The notes under the pieces are model-generated. The model was not told the DNA's origin and did no database searches. It saw nothing but the letters and a program-made list of their open reading frames with translations. A DNA stretch of 17,478 nucleotides. Source: Clostridiales bacterium (lineage in GTDB: Bacteria > Bacillota > Clostridia > Christensenellales > CAG-138). A program made the position numbers and the translations under genes. The number at the start of each line of letters is the position of its first letter. Position 1 is the stretch's first letter. Of this stretch, positions 6,694-13,764 are shown piece after piece. The stretch spans positions 1 through 17,478 of the forward strand of contig WRCT01000017.1 of assembly GCA_009783775.1 (NCBI GenBank), written 5' to 3'.

Positions 6694-7920
6694 ATGAACA
6701 AATTGACGAAAAGCACGATTCTTCTTTTGGTTGCCCTGCTCTTGATTTTGGGCGGGGCTATGCTCAGTTCCGCGCTGGTTGTCACGGTTCTGGGCGACGC
6801 AAACTGCGATGGCAAGGTGTCCGCGCAGGACGCGTCTGCCATTTTACGGCATCTCACCCAGCTGCAGTTTTTAACGCCGCAGGGACTGGTCAACGCGGAC
6901 GCCAACGAGGACGGCAAGGTAACGGCGGCGGACGCGGCGGCCATTCTGCGTTACCTCGTCCAGTTGGACGAACTGCCCCCCAGGCCTGTGACAGCCACGC
7001 CGTACCGGCCGCCCACGCCCCCGCCGACGGCTACGCCCGTGCCCACGAACAAGCATGGGGATCCGATTATCGGGGATAAGAACACCTGGCCCAACGCGCC
7101 CCAGCGGAATACAAAACTGGCCGTGAACCCGTCCGATCCGAATTTCGACAAAATTTACAACCTGCTGCTCAAACGGGAGCTCTGGAAGGGGGTACCCGCC
7201 AAGCTGAGTGAAAAGCTGCGCGCTAATAACCAGGCCAGTCAGTATGTGATCGGCTGGTGCTATATGTCCTTTATGGGCGCGCGAAACGGAGATAAGCCCA
7301 ACTATACGCCGAGCATAGGATCAAAAACCCGCTTCACGATTGACGAGCCTATCCTGTACCGTATCGGCTCCCACTACCTGAATGTGGATATCAAGGACGT
7401 CGTAAGCAAGGACGGCACCGCGTCCACCCTGGTTGCTGTGATGAGCGGACTCTCTCAGAATATTGTCATCACCGGACATAATTCCCGCATCAGCGGCGCG
7501 CACTTTCATCATCTGCACTCCATGCAGAACGGGGCGCAGGACTTCTTAAACAAAGGCACACTCAAGTCGAAGGCAAACGACTATATCTTTAATATCAGCA
7601 TCTTCGGCATGCACAAGTGGCAGGTATGGGCCATTGTCGAGACCCCGCACGAGGCGAACAAAACGGAGGCTGCGATTCTCGGGGATCTTTTCAACATGGT
7701 TACCCACCCCCACTGCGGCACGGGCGCCACGCAGGATTGGATCAATTATATCCTCTATGACATTCCGAAGATAAATATTAAGAACATTAAGACAATAGAC
7801 TTCGGTGTGCCGCCCACGCCGGACGACCAGTTTATGACGCTCTACACCTGCGGGGACAAGTATATCAGTGCGCCCAGCAGCGAAGCGCACCTGTATGTGT
7901 TCTTAAAGCGGGTGCCATAA
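6694..7920 (+). CDS. Exported class B-type sortase with an N-terminal dockerin-like calcium-binding pair
   Basis: A 408-residue protein. Residues 5-28 form a signal peptide or membrane anchor. Two dockerin/EF-hand-like loops follow, D35-ANCDG-..D46 and D69-ANEDG-..D80, each with a hydrophobic helix (AILRHL, AILRYL). Then comes a Pro/Thr linker (94-118) and a sortase domain (about 145-408) with ITGHN (His262) and TLYTC (Cys386). Sortases cleave a C-terminal sorting signal and join the protein to lipid II or a pilus subunit; the dockerin type normally binds a cohesin or just calcium. The position normally holding the catalytic Arg, at the start of the last strand, appears to be His399 in EAHLYVFLKRV; Arg406 lies at the strand end. 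I chose ATG 6694 (GAGGGA 6 nt upstream) over ATG 6676. Its own promoter lies at 6594-6622. A substrate candidate is the surface protein at 1-1365. I am confident of both domains; activity is uncertain. Confidence 0.82.
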   Translation: MNKLTKSTILLLVALLLILGGAMLSSALVVTVLGDANCDGKVSAQDASAILRHLTQLQFLTPQGLVNADANEDGKVTAADAAAILRYLVQLDELPPRPVTATPYRPPTPPPTATPVPTNKHGDPIIGDKNTWPNAPQRNTKLAVNPSDPNFDKIYNLLLKRELWKGVPAKLSEKLRANNQASQYVIGWCYMSFMGARNGDKPNYTPSIGSKTRFTIDEPILYRIGSHYLNVDIKDVVSKDGTASTLVAVMSGLSQNIVITGHNSRISGAHFHHLHSMQNGAQDFLNKGTLKSKANDYIFNISIFGMHKWQVWAIVETPHEANKTEAAILGDLFNMVTHPHCGTGATQDWINYILYDIPKINIKNIKTIDFGVPPTPDDQFMTLYTCGDKYISAPSSEAHLYVFLKRVP

Positions 7921-7937
7921 TAAGGCTAAAACCCCTA

Positions 7938-7969
7938 TTGACAAGGGCGGCCTGCCCTGCTAGTATAAT
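7938..7969 (+). promoter_or_regulatory. Promoter with 20-nt spacer containing a dyad (MerR-like layout)
   Basis: A perfect TTGACA (7938-7943) and a perfect TATAAT (7964-7969) are separated by 20 nt instead of 17. The spacer carries the inverted repeat AGGGC/GCCCT (7944-7948, 7954-7958). Over-long spacers of 19-20 nt with a dyad are characteristic of promoters activated by MerR-family regulators. TAGTAT at 7961 would give a 17-nt spacer as a weaker alternative -10. Confidence 0.6.
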
Positions 7970-7975
7970 CTCATC

Positions 7976-8109
7976 AGTGGCAAACGTTCCATTCGCGCCA
8001 AGCCGCTGCGGGTAACGCACGTTATCGCGTGAACTTATGCCTCTAAGATGGAGAAGTAAGGTGGATGCGAGCTAAAAGCGCAATGACTTTCGAGGCATTG
8101 CGCTTTTTT
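7976..8109 (+). ncRNA. Structured, terminator-ended RNA (unknown class; leader or small RNA)
   Basis: About 134 nt run from the predicted start of the promoter at 7938-7969 to an intrinsic terminator, with no convincing reading frame. Visible pairings are GTTC/GAAC with CGCG/CGCG around a stem GGTAAC-GCAC-GTTATC (8011-8026), CTTA/TAAG (8034-8037 with 8057-8060), and CATC/GATG (7972-7975 with 8064-8067), whose 5' half sits at the start-site margin. CATT-C-GCGC (7990-7998) can pair with the terminator's left arm GCGCAATG (8078-8085), a candidate antiterminator. I do not recognise a known riboswitch, and the T-box motif is absent. It lies 165 nt upstream of metG, so it may be an attenuator for metG or an independent small RNA. 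Confidence 0.5.
8076..8109 (+). terminator. Intrinsic terminator after the structured RNA
   Basis: AAGCGCAATG (8076-8085) and CATTGCGCTT (8096-8105) form a perfect 10-bp stem. The T-run spans 8104-8109. It is one of the clearest terminators in the window. Confidence 0.92.
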
Positions 8110-8117
8110 CATAGAGG

Positions 8118-8253
8118 GGAGTGTTGAGAGTTGAGAGTGGAGCGAACGAAAAAACTGCTGATGCAGTTTTCATCTTATGGATTCCAAAAACCCATCTAAT
8201 CATGCCCGCAGGGCATACCTTCATTCCACTCTTCACTCTTCACTCTGCACTCT
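8118..8253. repeat. Heptamer-arm inverted element upstream of metG
   Basis: Left arm units are GGAGTGT, TGAGAGT, TGAGAGT, GGAGCGA (8118-8145). Right arm units are CCACTCT, TCACTCT, TCACTCT, GCACTCT (8226-8253), the reverse-complement type. The core holds the hairpin AAAACTGC-TGAT-GCAGTTTT (8151-8170) and a second one, ATGCCC-GCA-GGGCAT (8202-8216). It fills the gap between the terminator and the metG ribosome binding site. No gene is seen in 7921-8274. Confidence 0.8.
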
Positions 8254-8274
8254 TGAAAAACAAAGGAGACTTAT

Positions 8275-10200
8275 ATGAAACCAACCTACTACATCACCAC
8301 CCCCATCTACTACCCTTCCGACAAGCTGCACATCGGCCACGCCTACTGCACCGTCGTGACGGACGCCATCGCGCGCTACAAGCGGCAGCGGGGTTACGAC
8401 GTGTTCTTCCTGACCGGCTCGGACGAGCACGGCCAGAAAATCGAGCGCAAGGCAAAGGAGGCGAACGTCACGCCCCAGGAATACGTGGATCAGATCGTGG
8501 CGGGCTTTAAGTCGCTGTGGCAGCTGCTCGACATCTCCTACGACGGCTTTATCCGCACGACCGACCCCGCGCACGTGGCCGCCATCCAAAAAATGTTCAA
8601 ACAGCTCTACGACCAGGGCGACATCTACAAGTCCAGCTACGAGGGACACTATTGCACCCCCTGCGAGAGCTTTTGGCTGGCGCGGCAATTGAAGGACGGC
8701 AACTGCCCCGACTGCGGCCGGCCCGTCGAACTGGTGCGGGAGGAGAGTTATTTCTTCAAAATGTCCAAGTACGCGGACCGTCTGATCGCCCATATCCGCG
8801 ACAACCCCGACTTTATCCAGCCCGTCAGCCGCGCGAACGAAATGCTGCAAAACTTCCTGCTGCCGGGTCTCGAGGACCTCTGCGTCTCACGCACGAGCTT
8901 CAAGTGGGGCATTCCCGTGAGCTTTGACGAAAAGCACGTCATCTATGTCTGGCTCGACGCGCTCTCCAACTACATCACCGGCCTGGGCTGGGGCGGCGCG
9001 GACGAAAGCCTCTTTCATCGCTACTGGCCCGCCGACGTGCACATCGTGGGCAAGGAGATCGTGCGCTTTCACACGATCATCTGGCCCATCATGCTCATGG
9101 CGCTTAATATCCCCCTGCCCAAGCAGGTTTTCGGCCACGGCTGGCTCGTGCTCGACGGCGGCAAAATGTCCAAGTCGCGCGGCAATGTGGTCGACCCCGT
9201 CGTGCTCGCCGACCGCTACGGCGTGGACGCGATCCGCTATTTCCTGCTGCGTGACGTGCCCTTCGGCAGCGACGGCGTGTTCTCCAACGAGGCGCTGATC
9301 AACCGGATCAACAACGACCTGGCCAACGATCTGGGCAACCTCTTGTCGCGCACCACAGCCATGATCGACAAATACTTCAATGGCAGCATTCCCGCGCCCG
9401 ACGCGAAAACGCCCGAAGAGGACGATCCGCTGATCGCCTTGGCGGGCGCCCTGCCCGCCGAGGTGGACGCGCAAATGGAGGCGCTGCACGTGCCCGACGC
9501 GCTCGCCGCGATCAACCGTCTCATCGGCGCCTGCAACAAATACATCGACGTGACCGCGCCCTGGCTGCTTGCCAAAACCGACGAGGGCAAAGCGCGCCTT
9601 TCCACCGTGCTCTACAACCTCGCGGAGTGCCTGCGTATCGCGGCGATCCTGCTTATCCCCTTCCTCACGGCCACGCCCGCCAAGATCTTTGCCCAGCTGG
9701 GCACGGCCCCAACCGGACAGGAACTCGATTCCATTGCCTTCGGCGGCACCGAACCGGGCGCGCAGGTGCAAAAGGGTGAGCCCATCTTCCCGCGGATTGA
9801 TCTGCAGAAAGAGCTGGAGACCCTGGACAACGCAACCGTAGGGCGGGGGCTTGCTCCCGCCGTCGAACACAAACCCGAAATCGAGTACGACGATTTCGAT
9901 AAAGTGGAACTGCGCCTTGCCAAAGTCATCGCCTGCGAGGAAGTACCCAAGGCCAAAAAGCTGCTCAAGCTGACCGTGGAATCGGGCGGCGAGACCCGCA
10001 CGGTCGTATCGGGCATCAAAAAATGGTACGCGCCCGCCGACCTGGTCGGCAAAACCGTGGTACTGGTCGCCAACCTAAAGCCCGTCACCCTCTGCGGCGT
10101 GGAAAGCCACGGTATGATTCTCTGCGCCTCGGATGAGGGGGAGCGGCTGGCCATCGTTGTGCCCGGGAGCGATCTGCCCGACGGGCTGATTGTGCGATAA
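8275..10200 (+). CDS. metG: Methionyl-tRNA synthetase with C-terminal tRNA-binding domain
   Basis: This cytoplasmic enzyme charges tRNA-Met with methionine. At 641 residues it has HIGH at 19-22, the zinc knuckle C127-x2-C130...C144-x2-C147, and KMSKS at 297-301. The anticodon-binding helical domain follows (about 350-500). The dimer-forming, OB-fold tRNA-binding domain occupies about 538-641 (DFDKVELRLAKV, GIKKWY, LCGVESHGMIL). The start ATG has AAGGAG 6 nt upstream. Residues 521-530 (TVGRGLAPAV) lie in the linker before the C-terminal domain and are encoded by a palindromic repeat (9835-9862). A structured RNA with a terminator lies upstream, so regulation by attenuation is possible. tatD follows, the usual metG-tatD order of Bacillota, but here separated by a 186-nt repeat-filled gap. 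Confidence 0.97.
   Translation: MKPTYYITTPIYYPSDKLHIGHAYCTVVTDAIARYKRQRGYDVFFLTGSDEHGQKIERKAKEANVTPQEYVDQIVAGFKSLWQLLDISYDGFIRTTDPAHVAAIQKMFKQLYDQGDIYKSSYEGHYCTPCESFWLARQLKDGNCPDCGRPVELVREESYFFKMSKYADRLIAHIRDNPDFIQPVSRANEMLQNFLLPGLEDLCVSRTSFKWGIPVSFDEKHVIYVWLDALSNYITGLGWGGADESLFHRYWPADVHIVGKEIVRFHTIIWPIMLMALNIPLPKQVFGHGWLVLDGGKMSKSRGNVVDPVVLADRYGVDAIRYFLLRDVPFGSDGVFSNEALINRINNDLANDLGNLLSRTTAMIDKYFNGSIPAPDAKTPEEDDPLIALAGALPAEVDAQMEALHVPDALAAINRLIGACNKYIDVTAPWLLAKTDEGKARLSTVLYNLAECLRIAAILLIPFLTATPAKIFAQLGTAPTGQELDSIAFGGTEPGAQVQKGEPIFPRIDLQKELETLDNATVGRGLAPAVEHKPEIEYDDFDKVELRLAKVIACEEVPKAKKLLKLTVESGGETRTVVSGIKKWYAPADLVGKTVVLVANLKPVTLCGVESHGMILCASDEGERLAIVVPGSDLPDGLIVR
9835..9862 (+). repeat. ACCGTAGGG palindromic element in frame in metG
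   Basis: ACCGTAGGG is followed by the inverted repeat GGCGGG (9842-9847) / CCCGCC (9856-9861) around GGCTTGCT. It is read in frame as TVGRGLAPAV in the interdomain linker of MetRS. The same header and architecture, in the same frame, occur in dxr (14192-14219). Confidence 0.75.
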
Positions 10201-10371
10201 ACTACAAACTACAATGTACAAACTACAATTGAGGAAAAAACAGCCATGCTGTTTTCACTGAATGATTTATTGTATTTTGCAGCTTGAATTAGCAAAGAAA
10301 GCCCATTGTTCAAAAAAACTACGGAGTAGTTTTATCGTCAATTGTAGTTTGTAGTTTGTACATTGTAGTTT
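10199..10371. repeat. Heptamer-arm inverted element between metG and tatD
   Basis: The left arm (10199-10232) and right arm (10338-10371) are each 34 nt. The left reads AAACTAC, AAACTAC, AATGTAC, AAACTAC, AATTGA. The right, on the other strand, reads AAACTAC, AATGTAC, AAACTAC, AAACTAC, AATTGA: the same units in a different order. The core carries two 8-3-8 hairpins, AAAACAGC-CAT-GCTGTTTT (10237-10255) and AAAACTAC-GGA-GTAGTTTT (10315-10333). The metG stop TAA overlaps the first unit. Confidence 0.9.
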
Positions 10372-10386
10372 AATACTGGAGAAACC

Positions 10387-11154
10387 ATGAAACTGTTCGA
10401 CACCCACGCCCATATCCTCGATGCCCGCTTCGACGCCGACCGTGACGAAGTTCTCAAACGCTGCCGCGAAGTCGGCGTTGAGCGCATCATGGAGGGCTGC
10501 TGTGACGAGGCGGAGATCGACGCGGTGCTGGCGCTGGCCGAAAAGGAAGAGATGGTCGTGGGCAGCGTGGGCGTGCACCCGCACGCGGCGCGGGAGATGA
10601 CGAACGCCACGCTCGATAAAATGGAACAGGCGCTGGCGCACCCGAAGATCCTGGCGGTCGGCGAGATCGGGTTGGACTATCACTATGACTTTTCGCCCCG
10701 CGATGTGCAGCGGCATTGGCTGGGGCAGCAGCTTGCGCTGGCCGCGCAAAAAAACGTTCCGGTTATCCTGCACAACCGCGAGTCCAGCGGCGATATGCTG
10801 GAAATCCTCACGGCGCACAAGAACGGGCTGCGCGGTGTCATGCACAGCTTTTCGGGCAGCTATGAGACGGCGGCGCGCTGCCTGGACCTCGGCCTGTATA
10901 TCGGTCTGGGCGGCCCGCTCACCTTTGGCAACGCGGTCAAGCCCCGCGAGCTGGCGGCGCGCCTGCCCATTGATCGGCTGGTGATCGAGACCGACTGCCC
11001 CTATCTCACGCCCGTGCCCTTTCGCGGCAAACGCAACGATCCCTCGCTTCTGCCCTATATCCTCACCGCCCTGGCCCAATGCCGCAGGATGGACGAGCAG
11101 GAGCTGGCAGAGCAGTTGTTTGCCAATAGTCTTGCGTTATTTCAGCTGATATAG
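10387..11154 (+). CDS. tatD: TatD-family metal-dependent DNase/hydrolase
   Basis: A cytoplasmic TIM-barrel metallohydrolase of the TatD family (3'-5' exonuclease in characterised members), 255 residues. Metal ligands are in place: His7 and His9 (DTHAH), Glu93 (GEIGLDY), His129 (ILHNRES), His153 (HSFSG) and Asp203 (ETDCPYLTP). The length is normal. The start ATG has GGAG about 7 nt upstream. The gene sits after metG, as in many Bacillota, but a repeat element separates them. The next gene, frr, is 78 nt away across another element. Confidence 0.95.
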   Translation: MKLFDTHAHILDARFDADRDEVLKRCREVGVERIMEGCCDEAEIDAVLALAEKEEMVVGSVGVHPHAAREMTNATLDKMEQALAHPKILAVGEIGLDYHYDFSPRDVQRHWLGQQLALAAQKNVPVILHNRESSGDMLEILTAHKNGLRGVMHSFSGSYETAARCLDLGLYIGLGGPLTFGNAVKPRELAARLPIDRLVIETDCPYLTPVPFRGKRNDPSLLPYILTALAQCRRMDEQELAEQLFANSLALFQLI

Positions 11155-11155
11155 T

Positions 11156-11214
11156 AAACTACAATGAGAAAAAACTGCGGAGCAGTTTTCTCCTTCACTT
11201 TCCACTTTCCACTA
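11156..11214. repeat. Short heptamer element between tatD and frr
   Basis: The left part is AAACTAC, AATGAGA (11156-11169). The hairpin AAAACTGC-GGA-GCAGTTTT (11171-11189) is bordered by GAG/CTC. The right arm is TTCACTT, TCCACTT, TCCACTA (11194-11214). The two arms come from different unit types (AAACTAC and CACTT), so the element may be a chimera. Confidence 0.7.
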
Positions 11215-11232
11215 CCAAAGGAGGTATAAAAA

Positions 11233-11787
11233 ATGTCGGACATCATTGACATCACCAAAGACAAAATGCAAAAAACAATCTCCGTCTTCAAGCAGGAGCT
11301 GAACGGGCTCAAGGCGGGTCGGGCCAACACGCAGGCGCTCGACCGCATTTTGGTCGATTACTACGGCACGCCCACGCCCATCAACCAGCTCGGCAACCTG
11401 TCCACGCCGGAGCCGCGTATGCTCGTCATCTCGCTCTGGGACGCGAAGATGATCCCCGCCGTGGAAAAGGCGATCCAAAAGTCAGACCTGGGCATCAATC
11501 CGGCCAATGACGGCAAGATCATTCGCCTGATCTTCCCCGAGCTGACCGAGGAGCGCAGGCGCGACTTGGTCAAGGCGGTGAAAAAACGCGGCGAGGAGGC
11601 GAAGGTCGCGGTGCGCAATGTGCGGCGCGAGTCCATGGAACAGGTCAAGAAGGACAAAAAGGACAGCGTGATCACCGAGGACGACCAGAAAAAGCTGGAG
11701 GACAGGCTGCAAAAGACGACCGACGAGCTGATCCGTGAAATCGACGGGATCCTCACCGCCAAAGAAAAGGAGATCCTCTCCGTTTGA
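11233..11787 (+). CDS. frr: Ribosome recycling factor
   Basis: Splits post-termination ribosomes together with EF-G. At 184 residues it has the standard length. The family segments LKAGRANTQALDRILVDYYG, TPINQLGNLSTPEPRMLVI, INPANDGKIIRLIFPELTEE and RRDLVKAVKK are all clear. The strongest ribosome binding site in the window, AAAGGAGGT (11217-11225), lies 7 nt before the ATG. The pyrH gene that normally precedes frr is not here; tatD takes its place. The stop TGA overlaps the TTG start of the broken small gene. Confidence 0.98.
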   Translation: MSDIIDITKDKMQKTISVFKQELNGLKAGRANTQALDRILVDYYGTPTPINQLGNLSTPEPRMLVISLWDAKMIPAVEKAIQKSDLGINPANDGKIIRLIFPELTEERRRDLVKAVKKRGEEAKVAVRNVRRESMEQVKKDKKDSVITEDDQKKLEDRLQKTTDELIREIDGILTAKEKEILSV

Positions 11788-11990
11788 TTAACGTACTTGG
11801 TTTGGACCTGGCCTAAGCCACCCGGCGTCTTACCGACGCGGGCTTTGCTGTGCAAACGGCGCAGCTCGCCCCCAAGAAACCCAAGCCCGGGGACGCTTGC
11901 CGCGTCGTGCGGCAGCGGCTGCTGGACGACGGAGTTGTACTGTTGGATTGGGCGGAGTTTCGGACGGAAGTAGTAAGTAATAGAGAATAA
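11784..11990 (+). pseudogene. Broken small PASTA-like gene between frr and uppS
   Basis: A frame starting at TTG 11784, overlapping the frr stop, reads INVLGLDLA, then TAA at 11814-11816, then a further 57 codons to TAA 11988-11990. Across the stop, VLGLDLA-x-ATRRLTDAGFAV has the pattern of a PASTA unit (vlGm.leeA...L...Gf.v), followed by GDACRVVRQRLLDDGVVLLDW. From memory, small proteins of this kind lie between frr and uppS in some clostridia. One base change in the stop would restore the frame. The last codons run into the heptamer arm at 11971. No good downstream start is visible. Without this gene the 326-nt interval 11788-12113 would hold only the repeat. Confidence 0.55.
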
Positions 11991-12112
11991 GTAATAAGTA
12001 AAGGAGTGCCTACGGCACGATTATATGGGCTGCTTGAACGTAAATGCAATTGAAAAAACAGCGAAGCTGTTTTCACATACTCTATTCCTTATTCCTTATA
12101 CCTTATTCCTTA
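11971..12112. repeat. Heptamer-arm inverted element before uppS
   Basis: The left arm is TAGTAAG, TAATAGA, GAATAAG, TAATAAG, TAAAGGA (11971-12005). The right arm is TACTCTA, TTCCTTA, TTCCTTA, TACCTTA, TTCCTTA (12078-12112). The core has the hairpins GTGCC-TAC-GGCAC (12006-12018) and AAAACAGC-GAA-GCTGTTTT (12055-12073). The right arm ends one base before the uppS ATG. Confidence 0.88.
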
Positions 12113-12113
12113 T

Positions 12114-12842
12114 ATGAAATACACCAACCAACAACTTCAGGAACTCGGCCTCGCCACCCTCCCAGCCCATATTGTCATCATCATGGACGGCAACGGCAGG
12201 TGGGCCAAGGGGCGCAGCCTACCGCGCGCGGCGGGGCATAAGGCGGGCGTGGAACGGCTGCGGGAGCTGATCCGTTTTTCATCGGACGCGGGTATTGCCG
12301 CTTTAACGCTCTACGCCTTTTCCTCAGAAAACTGGGTCCGGCCCGAGCCCGAGGTGCGTGTGCTCTGCAATCTGCTGGTCGAGTATTTCAATAAGGAGAT
12401 CGCCGAGCTGCATGAGAACCAAGTGCGTATCCGCGCCATCGGCGACCTGAATGCCTTTCCGCAGCGCGTGCAAAAAGCGGTGCGGGCGGCGGAGGAAAAG
12501 ACGGCCCAAAACGCGGGCCTCAAACTCAATATCGCCCTCAACTATGGGGCGCAGGCCGAGCTGCTGCGTGCGGCGCAGGCTTGCAGTGCGCGGGCGATAG
12601 AGACGGGCCGGCTGCCCGAGAAGGCCGACTTTGAGGCGCAGCTCTATACGGCGGACCTGCCGGAGGTGGATCTGATGATCCGCACGAGCGGCGAACAGCG
12701 CCTGTCTAATTTTCTGCTCTATCAGCTGGCCTACGCGGAGCTGTATTTCACGCCCTGCTTTTGGCCAGACTTTACGAAAGAAGAGTATATCAAAGCGCTG
12801 CGGGACTATAACGCGCGCGGACGAAGATTTGGTGGGTTATGA
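12114..12842 (+). CDS. uppS: Undecaprenyl diphosphate synthase (cis-prenyltransferase)
   Basis: Condenses isopentenyl diphosphate onto farnesyl diphosphate to make the C55 lipid carrier for wall synthesis, the same carrier used by MurG. At 242 residues it has MDGNGRWAK (24-32; Asp25 is the catalytic magnesium ligand), AGHKAGVERLRELI, LTLYAFSSENW, and the C-terminal RTSGEQRLSNFLLYQLAY...WPDF block. The ATG at 12114 is the only start compatible with the family N-terminus, yet the 30 nt before it are pyrimidine-rich heptamers (TTCCTTA type) with no Shine-Dalgarno sequence. cdsA follows after 85 nt. Confidence 0.96.
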   Translation: MKYTNQQLQELGLATLPAHIVIIMDGNGRWAKGRSLPRAAGHKAGVERLRELIRFSSDAGIAALTLYAFSSENWVRPEPEVRVLCNLLVEYFNKEIAELHENQVRIRAIGDLNAFPQRVQKAVRAAEEKTAQNAGLKLNIALNYGAQAELLRAAQACSARAIETGRLPEKADFEAQLYTADLPEVDLMIRTSGEQRLSNFLLYQLAYAELYFTPCFWPDFTKEEYIKALRDYNARGRRFGGL

Positions 12843-12851
12843 TATTAAAAA

Positions 12852-12918
12852 GAAAAAACTGCGAAGCGGTTTTCTCAACAATTGTACACGGTACATTTTA
12901 CATTGTACATTGTAACAA
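12852..12918. repeat. Heptamer element between uppS and cdsA
   Basis: The hairpin AAAACTGC-GAA-GCGGTTTT (12855-12873) has a G-T wobble and is bordered by GA..TCTC. The right arm is GTACACG, GTACATT, TTACATT, GTACATT, GTAACAA (12884-12918). No left arm is present; the uppS stop lies directly upstream. Confidence 0.75.
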
Positions 12919-12927
12919 GGGGGCATT

Positions 12928-13737
12928 ATGTTAACGAGAACATTGGTCGGCATTGGAATTGTAGCGCTGGCGCTGGCCGGACTGTGGCTGGGCGGACTGT
13001 GGCTGGTGGTGGTGTACACCGTATTTTTCGTGCTGGCCGTGCAGGAGTTAGGCCGCGCCTTTTCGGCCAAGGGCAAGACGGGGTTTTGGCTGCCCGCCTA
13101 TATTTTCGCCGCCCTGTTTCCCATCACCTATTACTTCGGCGGGTTCAACGCGCTTTATTTGTTTGTGTTTTTCCTGGCCTGTTTTGTCGCCACGGTGGTG
13201 GGCCAGGTCTTGACCGCAAAGGGGGACTTCGAGGCTGTGCCCTACAGCCTGCTGCCCTTCGCCTATCCGCTGCTGCCCGGCGTCACGCTGGTTCTGCTTT
13301 ACTTCGGTCTGCCGGAGGACATCTTTCTCACCGCCACCGCGCTGGCCCTCTTTGCGCCCGCGCTGGGGGACACCCTCGCCTACTTCGGCGGCGTACTGTT
13401 GGGGCGGCACAAACTCTGTCCGGCCATCAGCCCGAAGAAAACCGTGGAGGGCGCGCTCTTCGGTCTTTTGGGCGGCACGCTTTTGGGGCTCTTGCTCTGG
13501 CTGGCCCAGCCCTGGTGGGGCGGTGCGGTCGGGTTTTGGCCGCTGTTGATCCTGGGCCTGGTCTGCGGCGCGATGGGACAAGTCGGCGACCTGTTCGCCT
13601 CCTGCCTCAAACGCTACGCGGGCGTCAAGGATTTCTCGGGCATCTTCCCGGGCCATGGCGGGATCCTCGACCGAATCGACAGCCAGCTGTTATGCGCGCC
13701 CGTTGTTCTCGCATACTTTATGCTGACGGCGTTGTAG
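12928..13737 (+). CDS. cdsA: Phosphatidate cytidylyltransferase (CDP-diacylglycerol synthase)
   Basis: A polytopic membrane enzyme that makes CDP-diacylglycerol from phosphatidate and CTP, for phospholipid synthesis. At 269 residues it has about 7-8 hydrophobic segments and the complete family signature near the C-terminus, beginning at Ser225: S-x-L-K-R-x4-K-D-x-S-G...HGG-x2-D-R-x-D. An earlier conserved GDTLAYFGG is also present. The ATG at 12928 is preceded by AAGGGGG. It sits in the conserved uppS-cdsA-dxr-rseP order. Confidence 0.96.
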   Translation: MLTRTLVGIGIVALALAGLWLGGLWLVVVYTVFFVLAVQELGRAFSAKGKTGFWLPAYIFAALFPITYYFGGFNALYLFVFFLACFVATVVGQVLTAKGDFEAVPYSLLPFAYPLLPGVTLVLLYFGLPEDIFLTATALALFAPALGDTLAYFGGVLLGRHKLCPAISPKKTVEGALFGLLGGTLLGLLLWLAQPWWGGAVGFWPLLILGLVCGAMGQVGDLFASCLKRYAGVKDFSGIFPGHGGILDRIDSQLLCAPVVLAYFMLTAL

Positions 13738-13738
13738 G

Positions 13739-13764
13739 AAACTACAATGTGTACATTGTAGTTT
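13739..13764. repeat. Minimal palindrome of the AAACTAC family between cdsA and dxr
   Basis: AAACTACAATGT (13739-13750) and ACATTGTAGTTT (13753-13764) are perfect inverted repeats with GT between them. They use the same AAACTAC and AATGT words as the element at 10199-10371 but have no core. The palindrome fills nearly the whole gap, and the dxr ribosome binding site follows directly. Confidence 0.85.

Noticed and set aside
7976..8109. T-box leader for metG
   Set aside because: The invariant antiterminator motif (GGGTGG-N-ACCGCG) is missing; AAGGTGGATGCGAGC is only a loose likeness and the TGGN position would not fit tRNA-Met.
8121..8510. Open frame upstream of and overlapping metG
   Set aside because: Its first part translates the heptamer element and the rest is a shifted frame of metG.
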